This document shows, piece after piece, positions 48,831 to 60,260 of a DNA stretch of 64,000 bases (its first letter is position 1; each line of letters begins with the position of its first letter). The translations under genes were made by a program, and so were the position numbers. The notes under the pieces are model-generated. The model was not told the origin of the DNA, made no database searches, and saw only the letters and a program-made list of their open reading frames with translations. This DNA comes from Myxococcales bacterium (GTDB lineage Bacteria > Myxococcota_A > Polyangia > Polyangiales > Polyangiaceae): positions 179,501 to 243,500 of the forward strand of contig JADKKK010000006.1 of assembly GCA_016720545.1 (NCBI GenBank), given 5' to 3'.

Positions 48831-51800
48831 TTAGTCGCCGGTCGCGCGGCGGAAGCCGGGGGCGAGCATCGCTGCCCACCGCCCGGGCTCTTCGATGTCC
48901 TCGTCGGCCATGCGCGCGTCCGCCGTGCGGACCAGCTCGAGGCCCTGGGCTCCCCCCGTGAGCCGCCCGCGCTGTCGCCGCGCGCTGGCGGCGTAGAGCC
49001 GCATGTCGCACGCGTCGAACGCGCACTCCGCGCGCACCAAGAGCGCCGCGGCGCCCTCCAGGTCGCCCAGCACGGCGCGCGCGCCCGCGCGGATGAGCAG
49101 CGCGAACGGAGCGGCCCACGCGACCCCCTCCGCGTCGAGTTTGTCGGCGTCGGCCCGCGCCACCTCGGCGAGCCGCGTCGCGCGGGACGGCGCGTCGTCG
49201 GCGGCCGCGACGGCCGAGAGACCACGCTCGTAGTGGGCCACGATGCGGTTGGCCTGGGCGCGGAGCAGCTGCGAGCCCTCGAGCGCAGCGAACGAGCGCG
49301 CGAGGCGGTCGTACGCGTCGACGCCGCGTCCGTCGTAGCGGTCGACGTGGGTCTCCGCCAAGAGCGCCACGTAGTGCTGCAGGTGGAACGCGTCGCGCGA
49401 CCAGCGCGCCATCACGGCGACCGGGTATGCGCGCGCGCCGGCCACGTCGTCGGCCGCGAGCATCACCCACGTGGTCGAGGTCGTGAGGTTCGCTTGCGCG
49501 TAGAGATCGCGGCGCTGCTCGGCGGCGCTCAGCGTCGCGGGGAGCCTCGCGGCGAGCTCGCGCACGCGGCCCGTGTAGAAGAGAGACCAGGCGGTCACCA
49601 TGTCGGTCGTCGCGACTTCCCATGGCACGCCGCTGCACTCCTCGCGGAACACGCGCTCGGCCTGGGCGTACCACCGGAGCGCGCTGGTCCAGCGGCCGGC
49701 GGCGAACGCGTCGCACATGCCCGTCACGAGCAGCGCGAAGCCGCGCAGGTGGGGGCTCCCGAGGCGGTCGGCGAGGTCGCGCAGCTCGGCGGCCAAGGCC
49801 TCCGCCTTCGCGCGTCGGCTCGCTCCGACGAACGCGTTGGTGGTCGTCTCGAAGGCGAGCGCGCGGCCGATTCGGTAAGCGTCTCCATGTCTTAACGATA
49901 ACAGGAGCGTGCGAGTCGCGAAGTCGGCGCCGCGGATCATGTCGACGCCGTTGAGCCCCACGGTGAGGGCCCAGCACGCGTCGATGCGGAGGCGCTGTTC
50001 GGGAGAGACCTCCGCCTCGGACCGCTCGCGGAAGCGCGTACCGCGCAGCGCGAGCTCGGCGCGTCCAACGAGCAGCGACGCGAGCGCGAGCCGCGGTGAG
50101 CGCGGGAGCCACACGCCGAGCGGCGAGAGCACCCCGCCGAGGACCTGAAGTCCCTCGTCGATGTGCCCCGAGCTCAGGAGCTGCTCGGCCGCGCGGCGGC
50201 GGAGCTCGAGGGCCGGCGTGCGGTCGCGCGGGTCGTGGGGGTCGCGCGGGTCGCGCTCGGCGGCGCGCAGGAACGCGGCGGCCGCCTCTGCGCCGCGCCC
50301 CGCGTTGGCGAGCGCCTCGCCGCGACGCCGCTCGAGCTCACAGCGGCGCGCGGGGGTGAGTCGGCTCCGCCGCAGCGCGAGGGCGTAGAGTCGCGCGGCG
50401 CGCTCGAACGCCAGCGCGTGCGCCGCGCGCTCGCCCGCGATTGCGGCCAGATCCGCCGCGCGGTCGCGCTCGCCCGCGCGCCCCCAGTGCTCGGCGAGCT
50501 GCTCGGGATCGCCCTCTCCGCGCCCCTCGAGCGCGGTCGCGACGCGCCGGTGCAGCTCGCGCCTGCGGCTCGGATCCAGGGCGGCGAGCACGGTCTCGCG
50601 CACGCGGTCGTGGTAGGTCTCGACCGTGTCCGCGTCCGAGAGGCCGCGCGCCCGGACGAGCCGCTGGGAGCGCAGCGTCGCCAGCGCGTCGCGCGGCTCG
50701 GCGCTCTCCGCCGCGTGCGCGACGAGGTGCTGTGCGACGGGGCCGCCGGCGATCGCGACCACCTCGAGCAGCCGCCGCGCGCCCTCGTCGAGGCCGCGGA
50801 TGCGCTCCTCGAGGAGCCGCGTGAGGGTCACCTCGTCGCGTCCCCCGCGGAGCGCCGCGTGCGCGAGCTCCCACACGTAGAAGGGGCTCCCGTCGGACTC
50901 GCCTGCGATCGACGAGGCGAGGCCGTCGAGCTCGGCGAGCGGGCGCCCCGCGGCGGAGAGCGCCGTCAGCGCGAGCTCGAAGGCCTCGATCTGAGTGAGC
51001 GCGCCTAGCGGGACGTGCCTCGTGTCGCGCCAAACCCCGTGCTCACGCGCCTCGGTGAGCAGCGCCGTCACGCAGGCGCTCTTCGCCGCCTCCTCGCTGC
51101 GGTAGCTCCCGAGGAGCAGCAGGCGCGGCGCGGCCGGAGGGCGCTGTAGCTCGACGAGGACTCGCGCGCCGTCGAGATCGCCCCACTGGAGATCGTCGAC
51201 CGCGAGCACGAGCGTGTGCTTGCGCCCGAGCGCCGCGAGCAGCCGCTTCAACGCCAAGAAGCCGCGCCGTCGCAGCTCCTGGTCGTCTTGCACGACGGGC
51301 GCCTCGAGCGCCGCCTCGGCGATGGAGGGGACGCGGAGCAGCGCCGGGAACACGCGCGCCAGCGAGGCTGCGTCGGGCGGGAGCAGCGAGGCGCGCTCGT
51401 CACGATCGAGCGATGTGAGGTGCTGGGCCAGCGCGTCGACGAGCCCGTCGACGGTTTTGTACGGGACGGTCTCGCGCTCGAAGCATCGGCCGCGCAGCAC
51501 GAGGACGTCGCCGTCGGCCTCGAGGTCGTCGAGCACACGTTCGACCAGCGCCGTCTTGCCCATGCCTGACTGGCCCGCCAAGTGGACGGTGACCGAACGG
51601 CCCTCGCGGACGTCCCGGACCGCGTCGGTGAGCGCGCGTCGTTCGGCGTCGCGACCCACGAACGCGTCGAGGGGCTCGCCGAGCCGCGAGGCGGGCGCGT
51701 CGACCCCGAGCGCCGTCAGTACACGGGCCTCGGTCGGGCGCAGCTCGGGCCGCCGCGCGAGCAGCTGCGCGGCGAGGTCGGCGAGGTCCGCGGGCGCGCC

Positions 51801-52565
51801 GGCCGCGACGGCGAGCGGGTGTGGGGGATCCTCGAGGAGCTTGCGACGGAGCAGCTCTCCGAGCGGGCCGTCGTGCGGGCAGTGCCCCGTCAGCGCCTCG
51901 TAGAGCATGACCCCGAAGCTGTACCAGTCGGAGGCGGGCGACGGGCGGGCGCCCGTGACCTGCTCGGGCGCCATGTACGCGGCCGTGCCGATGAGCGGCT
52001 CGCTCTCCACGTCGCGCCGCCGGCTGCGGACGAGGCCGAAGTCGAGGATCACGAGGCGGCCGTCGTCGTGCACCATCACGTTGGAGGGCTTGAGGTCGCG
52101 GTGCACCTTCCCGGCGCGGTGGAGCGCCGACAGGCCGAGCGCGAGCTGGCCGAGTGCGTGACGCAGCCGCGGCACATCGACGGCGCCTTCCGGGCGGTCC
52201 TCGGCGCGCGAGGGCGTCTCGGTGGCGGACCGTAGCGCCTGCGACAGGCTGACCGTCGCTTCTTCGCCGTGGGGTCCCCGGCGGACGTACGCGAGGAAGT
52301 CGACGCCAAGCACGAGATCCATCGTGAAGAACGGCTCGCCGTCGTCCGCGGTGAGCAGCTCATGGAGCCGTACGAGGTTCGGATGGACGACGTCAGCGAG
52401 CGATCTAAACTCACGTTTTAACTGTTGAATTTCGACAGGTCCGACGCGCGCGAGCCGCTTCAGCGCCACGCGCTTGCCCTGCTCGCGGTCGAGCGCTTCG
52501 TAGACGACTCCCATGCCTCCCGCCCCGAGGCGCTGCCCGATCTGGAAGCGGGGCGCGGTCGCCAT
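48831..52565 (-). CDS. Ser/Thr protein kinase fused to an ATPase and helical-repeat domain
   Basis: 1244 residues. Kinase domain: GAGGMGVV (14-21), Lys36, HRDLKPSN (155-162), DFG (175-177), APE (199-201), all intact. A STAND/AAA-like ATPase follows with Walker A GQSGMGKT (331-338) and LVLAVDDLQWGD, the form found in transcription/signalling ATPases of the MalT/AAA16 kind. The C-terminal about 550 residues are TPR-like helices. Cytoplasmic; no membrane segment. It is divergent from the FHA-sigma-54 activator gene and may phosphorylate it, the FHA domain reading pThr (inference from family logic). TACCTT precedes the ATG. Confidence 0.92.
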   Translation of the reverse strand: MATAPRFQIGQRLGAGGMGVVYEALDREQGKRVALKRLARVGPVEIQQLKREFRSLADVVHPNLVRLHELLTADDGEPFFTMDLVLGVDFLAYVRRGPHGEEATVSLSQALRSATETPSRAEDRPEGAVDVPRLRHALGQLALGLSALHRAGKVHRDLKPSNVMVHDDGRLVILDFGLVRSRRRDVESEPLIGTAAYMAPEQVTGARPSPASDWYSFGVMLYEALTGHCPHDGPLGELLRRKLLEDPPHPLAVAAGAPADLADLAAQLLARRPELRPTEARVLTALGVDAPASRLGEPLDAFVGRDAERRALTDAVRDVREGRSVTVHLAGQSGMGKTALVERVLDDLEADGDVLVLRGRCFERETVPYKTVDGLVDALAQHLTSLDRDERASLLPPDAASLARVFPALLRVPSIAEAALEAPVVQDDQELRRRGFLALKRLLAALGRKHTLVLAVDDLQWGDLDGARVLVELQRPPAAPRLLLLGSYRSEEAAKSACVTALLTEAREHGVWRDTRHVPLGALTQIEAFELALTALSAAGRPLAELDGLASSIAGESDGSPFYVWELAHAALRGGRDEVTLTRLLEERIRGLDEGARRLLEVVAIAGGPVAQHLVAHAAESAEPRDALATLRSQRLVRARGLSDADTVETYHDRVRETVLAALDPSRRRELHRRVATALEGRGEGDPEQLAEHWGRAGERDRAADLAAIAGERAAHALAFERAARLYALALRRSRLTPARRCELERRRGEALANAGRGAEAAAAFLRAAERDPRDPHDPRDRTPALELRRRAAEQLLSSGHIDEGLQVLGGVLSPLGVWLPRSPRLALASLLVGRAELALRGTRFRERSEAEVSPEQRLRIDACWALTVGLNGVDMIRGADFATRTLLLSLRHGDAYRIGRALAFETTTNAFVGASRRAKAEALAAELRDLADRLGSPHLRGFALLVTGMCDAFAAGRWTSALRWYAQAERVFREECSGVPWEVATTDMVTAWSLFYTGRVRELAARLPATLSAAEQRRDLYAQANLTTSTTWVMLAADDVAGARAYPVAVMARWSRDAFHLQHYVALLAETHVDRYDGRGVDAYDRLARSFAALEGSQLLRAQANRIVAHYERGLSAVAAADDAPSRATRLAEVARADADKLDAEGVAWAAPFALLIRAGARAVLGDLEGAAALLVRAECAFDACDMRLYAASARRQRGRLTGGAQGLELVRTADARMADEDIEEPGRWAAMLAPGFRRATGD

Positions 52566-52633
52566 GCCCCGAAGGTACTAAGGGGCCGCGACGGGTGGGC
52601 AAAGATCCGCGCGGCCCGTATGCTCGCGGCGCC

Positions 52634-54004
<1,371 letters not shown>

Positions 54005-54234
54005 GCCGCTTCGGCCGCTCCGGGCCGCGCCAATGGCCCTCTTGGCGTTCGTGCACCGCTGGCCGAGCCTCGCACGGCGGTCGCCGCGCAGGATGTAGAC
54101 CCCGCGAATCGTGACGGGTCGCGGCCGAGCCACTCCTGGCGCCGTCCTCACCCTCCCGTAGGCCCGTGTCCTCTGAGCCCTCCGCGCCGAGCTCTCCAAG
54201 GGGCTCGGCGCGGGGTGGCGCTTCCCGCGGACTA

Positions 54235-54282
54235 CGCCAAGACTGGCGCAGGTACGCCACTTGTGGCGCGCCAAGACTGGCG
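54235..54282 (+). promoter_or_regulatory. three dyad sites, probable activator-binding array
   Basis: CGCCA-N4-TGGCG occurs three times: 54235-54248 (AAGAC-type spacer AGAC), 54255-54268 (CTTG), and 54269-54282 (AGAC). The first and third lie in an 18-bp exact direct repeat (54235-54252 and 54269-54286). They sit 40-90 bp upstream of a -24/-12 promoter, as enhancer sites for a sigma-54 activator should. The rest of 54005-54350 has no gene. Confidence 0.75.
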
Positions 54283-54322
54283 CAGGGTCTGCCACCGACG
54301 CCACAAATCCCGGTGACCGTGC

Positions 54323-54338
54323 TGGCACCATTCCTGCC
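54323..54338 (+). promoter_or_regulatory. sigma-54 (-24/-12) promoter
   Basis: TGGCACCATTCCTGCC has the invariant GG (54324-54325) and GC (54336-54337) at the required 10-bp spacing, with TGGCAC matching the -24 element exactly. The predicted start is about 54349, almost on the ATG at 54351. Confidence 0.7.
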
Positions 54339-54350
54339 TAGAGCGTTGGC

Positions 54351-54878
54351 ATGAACCAGCCCCCACGCAGCGAAGAGCGCGATCCCGCCGAGCGGCCTAC
54401 GCGCCGGTTCCCCCGGCCGGTCGTGGTGCAGGAGACCCCCATCCCGCCGTCGGCGAAGCTCCCCTCTCTCGCCGACGACGCGGCGTCTCAGGCGCCCCCC
54501 GTGCCCGACGCTCCGCCCGTGCCGGACGGGGCCGCGACCTCGCCGGCCGAGACCGACAAGACCCTCGTGTTCGCGACCCTCGAGGACCGCGGCTGGGCCT
54601 GGCGCGACGGCGCCCTCTACGCGCCCAACGAGACCCTCTGGCTCGAGCCGGCTGCCCCTTGGAATGGGCATCTCCGCGCCTTCCGCGCGCGCGTCGCCGC
54701 CCGCGCGAGCCGCATCATGATGACCGACGTGGCCGGAGACACCGCCCGGGCGATCGAGACCGAGCGCGCGCTCTCCGACACGCTCAGCCTCGTCGCTGCC
54801 CTCGATACGCTGCTGGTGACGCGCGGTCTCCGTGGGGGCGCAGGCACGCGGCGCGGTGCTCGCTCGCTTGGGCTGTGA
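54351..54878 (+). CDS. hypothetical cytoplasmic protein, probable sigma-54 target
   Basis: 175 residues. No signal peptide. An N-terminal Pro/Ala-rich, Arg-containing disordered part (1-70) is followed by a folded region (FATLEDRGWAWRDGALYAPNETLWLEP) and helices with ARASRIMMTDVAGDTARAIE. Basic C-terminus. No family recognised. The short distance from a -24/-12 promoter and the upstream dyad sites makes it the likely regulated output of the adjacent FHA-activator/kinase pair. Confidence 0.6.
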   Translation: MNQPPRSEERDPAERPTRRFPRPVVVQETPIPPSAKLPSLADDAASQAPPVPDAPPVPDGAATSPAETDKTLVFATLEDRGWAWRDGALYAPNETLWLEPAAPWNGHLRAFRARVAARASRIMMTDVAGDTARAIETERALSDTLSLVAALDTLLVTRGLRGGAGTRRGARSLGL

Positions 54879-54982
54879 TTTGGGTGTGGGCGTGCACGTC
54901 TGTGCAAGCGCGTGCACAGCAGCGCGTCCTCGTCCCGGTTCCGAGCGCTGGGCTGGTGACCACGGCGCGCCGGACGTGTCGG

Positions 54983-55903
54983 TCAGTCCGCCGGGTGGAG
55001 CCGGTAGACCACCGCCACGACCACGACCACCCACAGCACCAGGTTGAGCACGAAGGGCATGTCGCGAAGCATGTCCTGCGTGGGCGACTCGGCGCGCTTG
55101 CCCGCGCCCGCCTTGCCCGACACGAGCATGAGGAAGCGCAAAATGCCGAACAAGGTGAACGGCGCCGTCATCCAGAGGCTGTCCGACTTGAAGAAGGCGC
55201 GCGTCGCCGGGTCGAGCGTGTAGGCCACGTACGTGATCGCCGTCGCCGTGCCGGTGATGCCCAGTGCGACGTTGAGCGAGGTCTTGGAGTAAGCCTCCAG
55301 GGCCGAGCGCTGCTTGCCCGCGTGCTCGCCCTCCAGCTCGTGTCGGCGCTTGCCGAAGCCGAGGAAGAGCGCGAGCAGCGCCGTGCAGGCGATCATGTAG
55401 GTGGAGATCTTCGGCGTGTGAGTGGCGTAGCCGCCCGCGAGCACTCGCAGCACGAACCCGAACGCGATGAGGCCCACGTCGAGGAACGCCACCTTCTTCA
55501 GCTTGAAGCTGTAGGCGAGGTTCTCGAGGAAATAGACCAGCGCGACCGCCGCGAAGCGCACGTCGAGCCGGAGGGCCACGCCGAGCGACACGATCACCAG
55601 GGAGGCCGCCATGATCTTGGCCATGCCCTCGGGCACCTCGCCGCTGGCGATCGGGCGCTCCCGCTTGACCGGGTGAATGCGGTCCTGCTCGACGTCGACG
55701 AGGTCGTTGATGGTGTAGACGGCGCCGGCGAGCAGGCAGAAGACGAACGTGGCGATGAGCGCGCGCCCCGTGACCACCAAGTTCAGCGCCGGGACGCCGT
55801 TCGCCGAGACGAACACGTCCCGGTGGAAGAACATGGGCGCCAGCACGAACAGGTTCTTGACCCACTGGTGCGGGCGAATCGTCTTGAGCAGGCCTCGGAC
55901 CAT
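54983..55903 (-). CDS. UbiA-family prenyltransferase (decaprenyl-phosphate phosphoribosyltransferase-like)
   Basis: 306 residues from the ATG at 55903. The N-terminal RPHQWVKNLFVLAPMFF signature is characteristic of the DPPR-synthase-like branch of UbiA enzymes. The first Asp-rich motif NDLVDVEQDRIHPVKRERPIASG binds Mg-diphosphate, and eight or nine membrane helices follow. In mycobacteria such enzymes transfer phosphoribose to polyprenyl phosphate for cell-wall arabinan; in myxobacteria the acceptor is not established. TATACC lies 11 nt upstream of the start. No partner genes adjoin it. Confidence 0.82.
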   Translation of the reverse strand: MVRGLLKTIRPHQWVKNLFVLAPMFFHRDVFVSANGVPALNLVVTGRALIATFVFCLLAGAVYTINDLVDVEQDRIHPVKRERPIASGEVPEGMAKIMAASLVIVSLGVALRLDVRFAAVALVYFLENLAYSFKLKKVAFLDVGLIAFGFVLRVLAGGYATHTPKISTYMIACTALLALFLGFGKRRHELEGEHAGKQRSALEAYSKTSLNVALGITGTATAITYVAYTLDPATRAFFKSDSLWMTAPFTLFGILRFLMLVSGKAGAGKRAESPTQDMLRDMPFVLNLVLWVVVVVAVVYRLHPAD

Positions 55904-56029
55904 GCGAGCCGATCGGTATACCAACGCTGGCCCACGGCGGGCCAAACATTCGCGCGGCGCGGCCCGAAAACGACCGCTTGGGGCAAGCCCTCCTTGACGT
56001 GACCGCGGTGCGGGGCCGAAAACCTTGGG

Positions 56030-59000
56030 GTGAAGTCCCGAACCGTCCGTCCCGCGGGGGCGCAGTCAAGCGCCCGTCGCGCGGGGCTCGCCCTCGTCCT
56101 CTCCGCGTGCGCCTCGGCGCTGGTCGCGCCCGCGCCGCGGGTCGCCGCCGCCGCCGCCGGATCCGCTCCAGGCGCGCGCCTCGGCGACCGCCTCGACAAG
56201 CTCGGGCGTCTCCGGGACGAGGCTCACAGGGCGCAGGGCCCGCGGGTCTACGCCGCGCTGCGCTCGCTTTGGCTCGAGTACGACCAAGGCGATCCGGCCG
56301 AGCTCGAGGAGGCCCTCCGGGAGCTCGCGAGCGATCGCGCGCTCTCCCCGCCGGCCCGCGTGTACGCCGGGCTGCTCGAGGCGTACGCGCGCCGTCGCCG
56401 CGGAGACTTCGATGGGGCCCGCGCGCAGGTCTCGGGGCTCGGGTACGTCGGAAAGTGGCTCGTGGCGGGCCCGTTCGACAACGAGGGAAAGGCCGGCTTC
56501 GCGCGCGCGTTCGGCCCGGAGCAAGACCTCCGCGAGCCGCTCTCCTTCGGACGCACGTACGACGGCAAGGAGCGCCCCGTACGCTGGCGCGCCGTCCCCG
56601 ACGTGGCCCAGTTCGGGTGGCTCGACGCCGGCGCCCTCGTGCGCCCCTCCGAGAAGTCGTGCGTGTACGCGGCCTCTTTCGTGCAGGATACACGCAAAGG
56701 CCAGGGCGCGCGCACCGTGTCGCTGTGGCTCGGCAGCGCGGGCGCCACCAAGGTGTTCTGGAACGGCGAGGCCGTCCTCGAGGACACGAAGTATCGCTCG
56801 CTCGACGCGGAGCGCTTCGCGACGCGCGTGCTGCTCCGCGAGGGCGCGAACCGCCTCACGGTGAAGACCTGCGGCGACGAGGACGGCGCCATCTTCTCGC
56901 TCCGCGTGGGCGCGGCCGACGGCGGCGTCGACCCCTTCGTTCGCGCTTCGGCCGATCCGGCTCTGGCGAGCGAGGCGGCCGCGCAGCGCTTCAAGAAGGA
57001 CGCGACGAAGGTCGCCGGCGGCACCCTCGAGGGCCCGATCACCGCGTTCGAGCGGCTCGCCAAAGGCGAAGACCCCGCGCTCCTGGAGGCCTACGCCCGC
57101 TACCTCTCGCTCACCGCCTCCGACGATCCGGCCGAGCACGCCGCCCGCGCGCACGCCCGCAAGGCCGCCGACAAGGCGCCCACGATCGCGCGCCTCTTGC
57201 TCGCGGGCGAGCTCACCGAGGGTCGCAACCAGACCGCCACGTTCCTCGATCGCGCCGAAGAGCTCGTCCGCAAGGGCGGCACCAACGTCCCGATCGACGA
57301 GCGCGTCGACGTGCTCCTCGCCCGCGCCGCCCACGCTCGCTCGGGCGCCAACTTCCGCGACGCGATCCCGTCGTACGACAAGGTGCTCGGGCTCGACCCC
57401 GACAACGTGCGCGCCACGCTCGCGCGCGTCGAGCTCTACTCCGAGGCGAACCTGAAGGAGACGGCCCTCGCGCTGCTCGAGCGCGCCCTCTCCCGCCGCC
57501 CGAAGTCTGTCGCGCTGCTCCGCGCGACGGCGAGCTCGCTCGAGGAGCTGAGCCGCACGAGCGAGGCGGAGGCGGTCGAAGATCGCTACGCCGCCCTGCG
57601 CTTCGACGATCCCCACATCGCGCAGGGCAAGCTCGACGTCGCGCTCGCGCGGCGCGACCGGGCCGCTGCCGGGCACTGGGTCGATCGCCTCCTCGCCGCC
57701 AACCCCGACAGCGCCCTCACCCTCGGGCACGCAGCCCGCGCGTACGTCGCGCTCGGCGATCGCCCGAAGGCCGTCGCCTCGTACCGCCGGGCCCTCGAGC
57801 TCGCCCCCGAGGACACCGACGCGATGCGCGCGCTCGCCAACGTGTACGCCGTGGGGGGCTCCACGGAAGAGCAGCTCCGCCTCCTCCGCAAGGTGCTCGA
57901 GCTCCGCCCTCAGGAGAAAGACGTGCGCGAGTACGTCGCCCACACCGAGCCCGAGAAGCCCCGCCCCGACGAGGTCTACACGCGCCCGGCGAAGGAGTTC
58001 CTCGCCCTGCGCGGCGCGCCCGCCTTGGGCCGCGACCGGCGCACGTTGGTCGATCTCCAAGTGACCACGGTGTTCCCCAACGGGCTCGCCAGCCGCTACC
58101 ACCAGGTGGTCTACCAGCCGCTCACCGACGCGGCCGCGGCGCAGGGCCGCGAGTACGCGTTCGGCTTCGAGGCCGACACCGAGACCGTGCAGCTCCGCGG
58201 CGCGCGCGTGTACCGCAAGAACGGCCAGGTCGACGAGGCCGCCGAGAGCGGCGACGGCCCGGCCGACAACCCGCAGATCGCGATGTACACGAGCCAGCGG
58301 GTCTATTACGTGCACTTTCCACGTTTGTTCCCCGGCGACGTGGTCGAGCTGCTCTACCGCACCGAAGACGTCGCGCCACGCAACGCCTTCGCCGACTACT
58401 TCGGCGAGGTCGTCTACATGCAGAGCCAGGAGCCCGTCTCGTACGCCGAGTACGTGCTCATGACCCCCAAGTCACGCACGTTCCATTTCAACCAGCCGGC
58501 CATCCCCGGGGTGGTGCGCACGGCCGCCGAGCAGGGCGATCAGCGGATCGAGCGCTTCGTCGCGCGGGACCTCGCCCCCGTCGACCCCGAGCCGCTCCAG
58601 CCCCCGTTCGCGTCGTTCCTCGGGCACGTCCACGTGTCCACGTACAAATCCTGGGACGACATGGGCAAGTGGTACTGGGGCCTCGTCAAGGACCAGTTCG
58701 TCGCGGACGACGAGGTGAAGCGCCGCGTCGCCGAGGTGACCCGCGGCCTCACCACCGAGGCCGAGAAGGTGCGCGCCATCTACGACTACGTGGTCCAGCG
58801 CACCCGCTACGTGGCCCTCGAGTTCGGCATCCACGGCTTCAAGCCCTACCGCTGCGCGCAGATCTTCGCGCGCGGCTTCGGCGACTGCAAAGACAAGGCG
58901 ACCCTCATCGTCACCATGCTGAAGGAGGCGGGCATCCCCTCCACCATCGTGATCCTGCGCACGGGCATGCGCGGCGACTTCGAGTCGTCGCCCGCGAGCC

Positions 59001-59803
59001 TCGCGCCCTTCGATCACGCCATCGCCTACGTGCCCTCGCTCGACCTCTACCTCGACGGGACCGCCGAGTTCACGGGGTCGCGCGAGCTGCCCTCGATGGA
59101 CCGCGGCGCGCTCGGCCTGCGCATCCACGAGGGCAAGCCCGTGCTCGTGCACCTGCCGGAGCCCCCACCAGAGGAGAGCGTCACCTCACGGAAGGTCGAG
59201 GCCACCCTCGCGGCCGACGGCTCGGCGCAGCTCGAGTGGCGCGCCGACGTGACCGGCGTCCACGCCGGCAGCTGGCGAGGCCGCTACAACTCGCTCTCCA
59301 CGCAGAAGAAGCGGGTGCAAGAGGACCTCGCGAACGAGTTCCCCGGGCTCGAGCTCGCGCAGGTGACCGCCAACGACCTCGAGAAGATCGAGGAGCCCGT
59401 GGCCGTTCGCGCGCGCGGCAAGGTCTCGCAGCTCGCGCGCAAGGACGGGAACACCATGACGGTGTCCGCCGGTCCCCGCGAGCACATGGTCCGCGAGTAC
59501 GCGACCCTCTCGGCGCGCAAGCGCGACCTCCGCATCTTCGCGCTCACCGCCGACGAGACCGAGACCACGCTCCACCTGCCGGCGGGCGCGAAGATCACGG
59601 GTCAGCCCCGCGCCGCGAGGGGCGACGCTCCGTTCGGCTCCTACCAGGTCGAGGTGGAGATCTCCGGGGCCCGGGTTCGAACGAAGACCCGCGTCGCGCT
59701 GAAGAAGTCCCGCATCGCAGCCGCCGAGTACCCGGCCTTCCGCGCCTTCTGCGAGGAGGTCGACCGGGCGCTCGGCCAGCGCGTCACCTACACCCGGAAC
59801 TGA
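56030..59803 (+). CDS. TPR protein with DUF3857 and transglutaminase-like domains
   Basis: 1257 residues from a GTG. Signal peptide-like start, then a domain with carbohydrate-binding-like beta structure (about 140-320: GYVGKWLVAGPFDNEG, SLWLGSAGATKVFWNGEAV). TPR helices follow (about 330-640), then a DUF3857 domain (about 660-850) and a transglutaminase/papain-like core with catalytic Cys in GFGDCKDKATL (about residue 952) and FDHAIAYV (His). This arrangement occurs in bacterial periplasmic or surface proteins of unknown substrate. The unbroken 3.8-kb frame shows good sequence quality here. The start lies 126 bp from the divergent UbiA gene. Confidence 0.85.
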   Translation: MKSRTVRPAGAQSSARRAGLALVLSACASALVAPAPRVAAAAAGSAPGARLGDRLDKLGRLRDEAHRAQGPRVYAALRSLWLEYDQGDPAELEEALRELASDRALSPPARVYAGLLEAYARRRRGDFDGARAQVSGLGYVGKWLVAGPFDNEGKAGFARAFGPEQDLREPLSFGRTYDGKERPVRWRAVPDVAQFGWLDAGALVRPSEKSCVYAASFVQDTRKGQGARTVSLWLGSAGATKVFWNGEAVLEDTKYRSLDAERFATRVLLREGANRLTVKTCGDEDGAIFSLRVGAADGGVDPFVRASADPALASEAAAQRFKKDATKVAGGTLEGPITAFERLAKGEDPALLEAYARYLSLTASDDPAEHAARAHARKAADKAPTIARLLLAGELTEGRNQTATFLDRAEELVRKGGTNVPIDERVDVLLARAAHARSGANFRDAIPSYDKVLGLDPDNVRATLARVELYSEANLKETALALLERALSRRPKSVALLRATASSLEELSRTSEAEAVEDRYAALRFDDPHIAQGKLDVALARRDRAAAGHWVDRLLAANPDSALTLGHAARAYVALGDRPKAVASYRRALELAPEDTDAMRALANVYAVGGSTEEQLRLLRKVLELRPQEKDVREYVAHTEPEKPRPDEVYTRPAKEFLALRGAPALGRDRRTLVDLQVTTVFPNGLASRYHQVVYQPLTDAAAAQGREYAFGFEADTETVQLRGARVYRKNGQVDEAAESGDGPADNPQIAMYTSQRVYYVHFPRLFPGDVVELLYRTEDVAPRNAFADYFGEVVYMQSQEPVSYAEYVLMTPKSRTFHFNQPAIPGVVRTAAEQGDQRIERFVARDLAPVDPEPLQPPFASFLGHVHVSTYKSWDDMGKWYWGLVKDQFVADDEVKRRVAEVTRGLTTEAEKVRAIYDYVVQRTRYVALEFGIHGFKPYRCAQIFARGFGDCKDKATLIVTMLKEAGIPSTIVILRTGMRGDFESSPASLAPFDHAIAYVPSLDLYLDGTAEFTGSRELPSMDRGALGLRIHEGKPVLVHLPEPPPEESVTSRKVEATLAADGSAQLEWRADVTGVHAGSWRGRYNSLSTQKKRVQEDLANEFPGLELAQVTANDLEKIEEPVAVRARGKVSQLARKDGNTMTVSAGPREHMVREYATLSARKRDLRIFALTADETETTLHLPAGAKITGQPRAARGDAPFGSYQVEVEISGARVRTKTRVALKKSRIAAAEYPAFRAFCEEVDRALGQRVTYTRN

Positions 59804-59863
59804 CCTCGGCGCCCCGACCAGGCAGGCTCGCGGAGGAATAGGTCGGTTGTAACGGGGCGGCGA

Positions 59864-60169
59864 TCAGCCGGCCGTGAGCGCCGCGACCTCGCGGTACTTC
59901 GCGGTGACCCGCGCGAGGTGGCCGAGGGCGAGGGCGACCACGCCGACGTCGTCGAGCCAGCCCAGCACGGGGACGATCGCCTCGGGGATGAGGTCGACCG
60001 GCATGACCACGTAGACCACCGCGAAGAGCACGAAGGCCTTGCCGAAGAACGACGCGTCCTTGTCGCCGAAGTAGCGCTTCACGGCCGACAGGCGGCCGAC
60101 CTTGGCGAGCGAGACGCCATGAGAGGAGCGGGCGGGAGAGACGAGGGAAGCGCGAGACACGGTCGACAT
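59864..60169 (-). CDS. DUF1232 (YkvA-like) small membrane protein
   Basis: 101 residues with AAGGAGG before the ATG. The DUF1232 core is FFGKAFVLFAVVYVVMPVDLIPEAIVPVLGWLDDVGVVALAL, including the DLIP motif and a helical hairpin. The function is unknown; homologues are inner-membrane proteins. It is followed by the DUF2914 protein gene on the same strand about 90 bp away, though in the opposite order of transcription. Confidence 0.8.
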   Translation of the reverse strand: MSTVSRASLVSPARSSHGVSLAKVGRLSAVKRYFGDKDASFFGKAFVLFAVVYVVMPVDLIPEAIVPVLGWLDDVGVVALALGHLARVTAKYREVAALTAG

Positions 60170-60260
60170 GCGGGGCCTCCTTCAGCGAGTGCTCCCAAGA
60201 ACCTAAGGCGCCGCGCGGCGGGTGCAAGAGCGCGCGTCCTCGGGCCCGTGGCGAGCGCGC

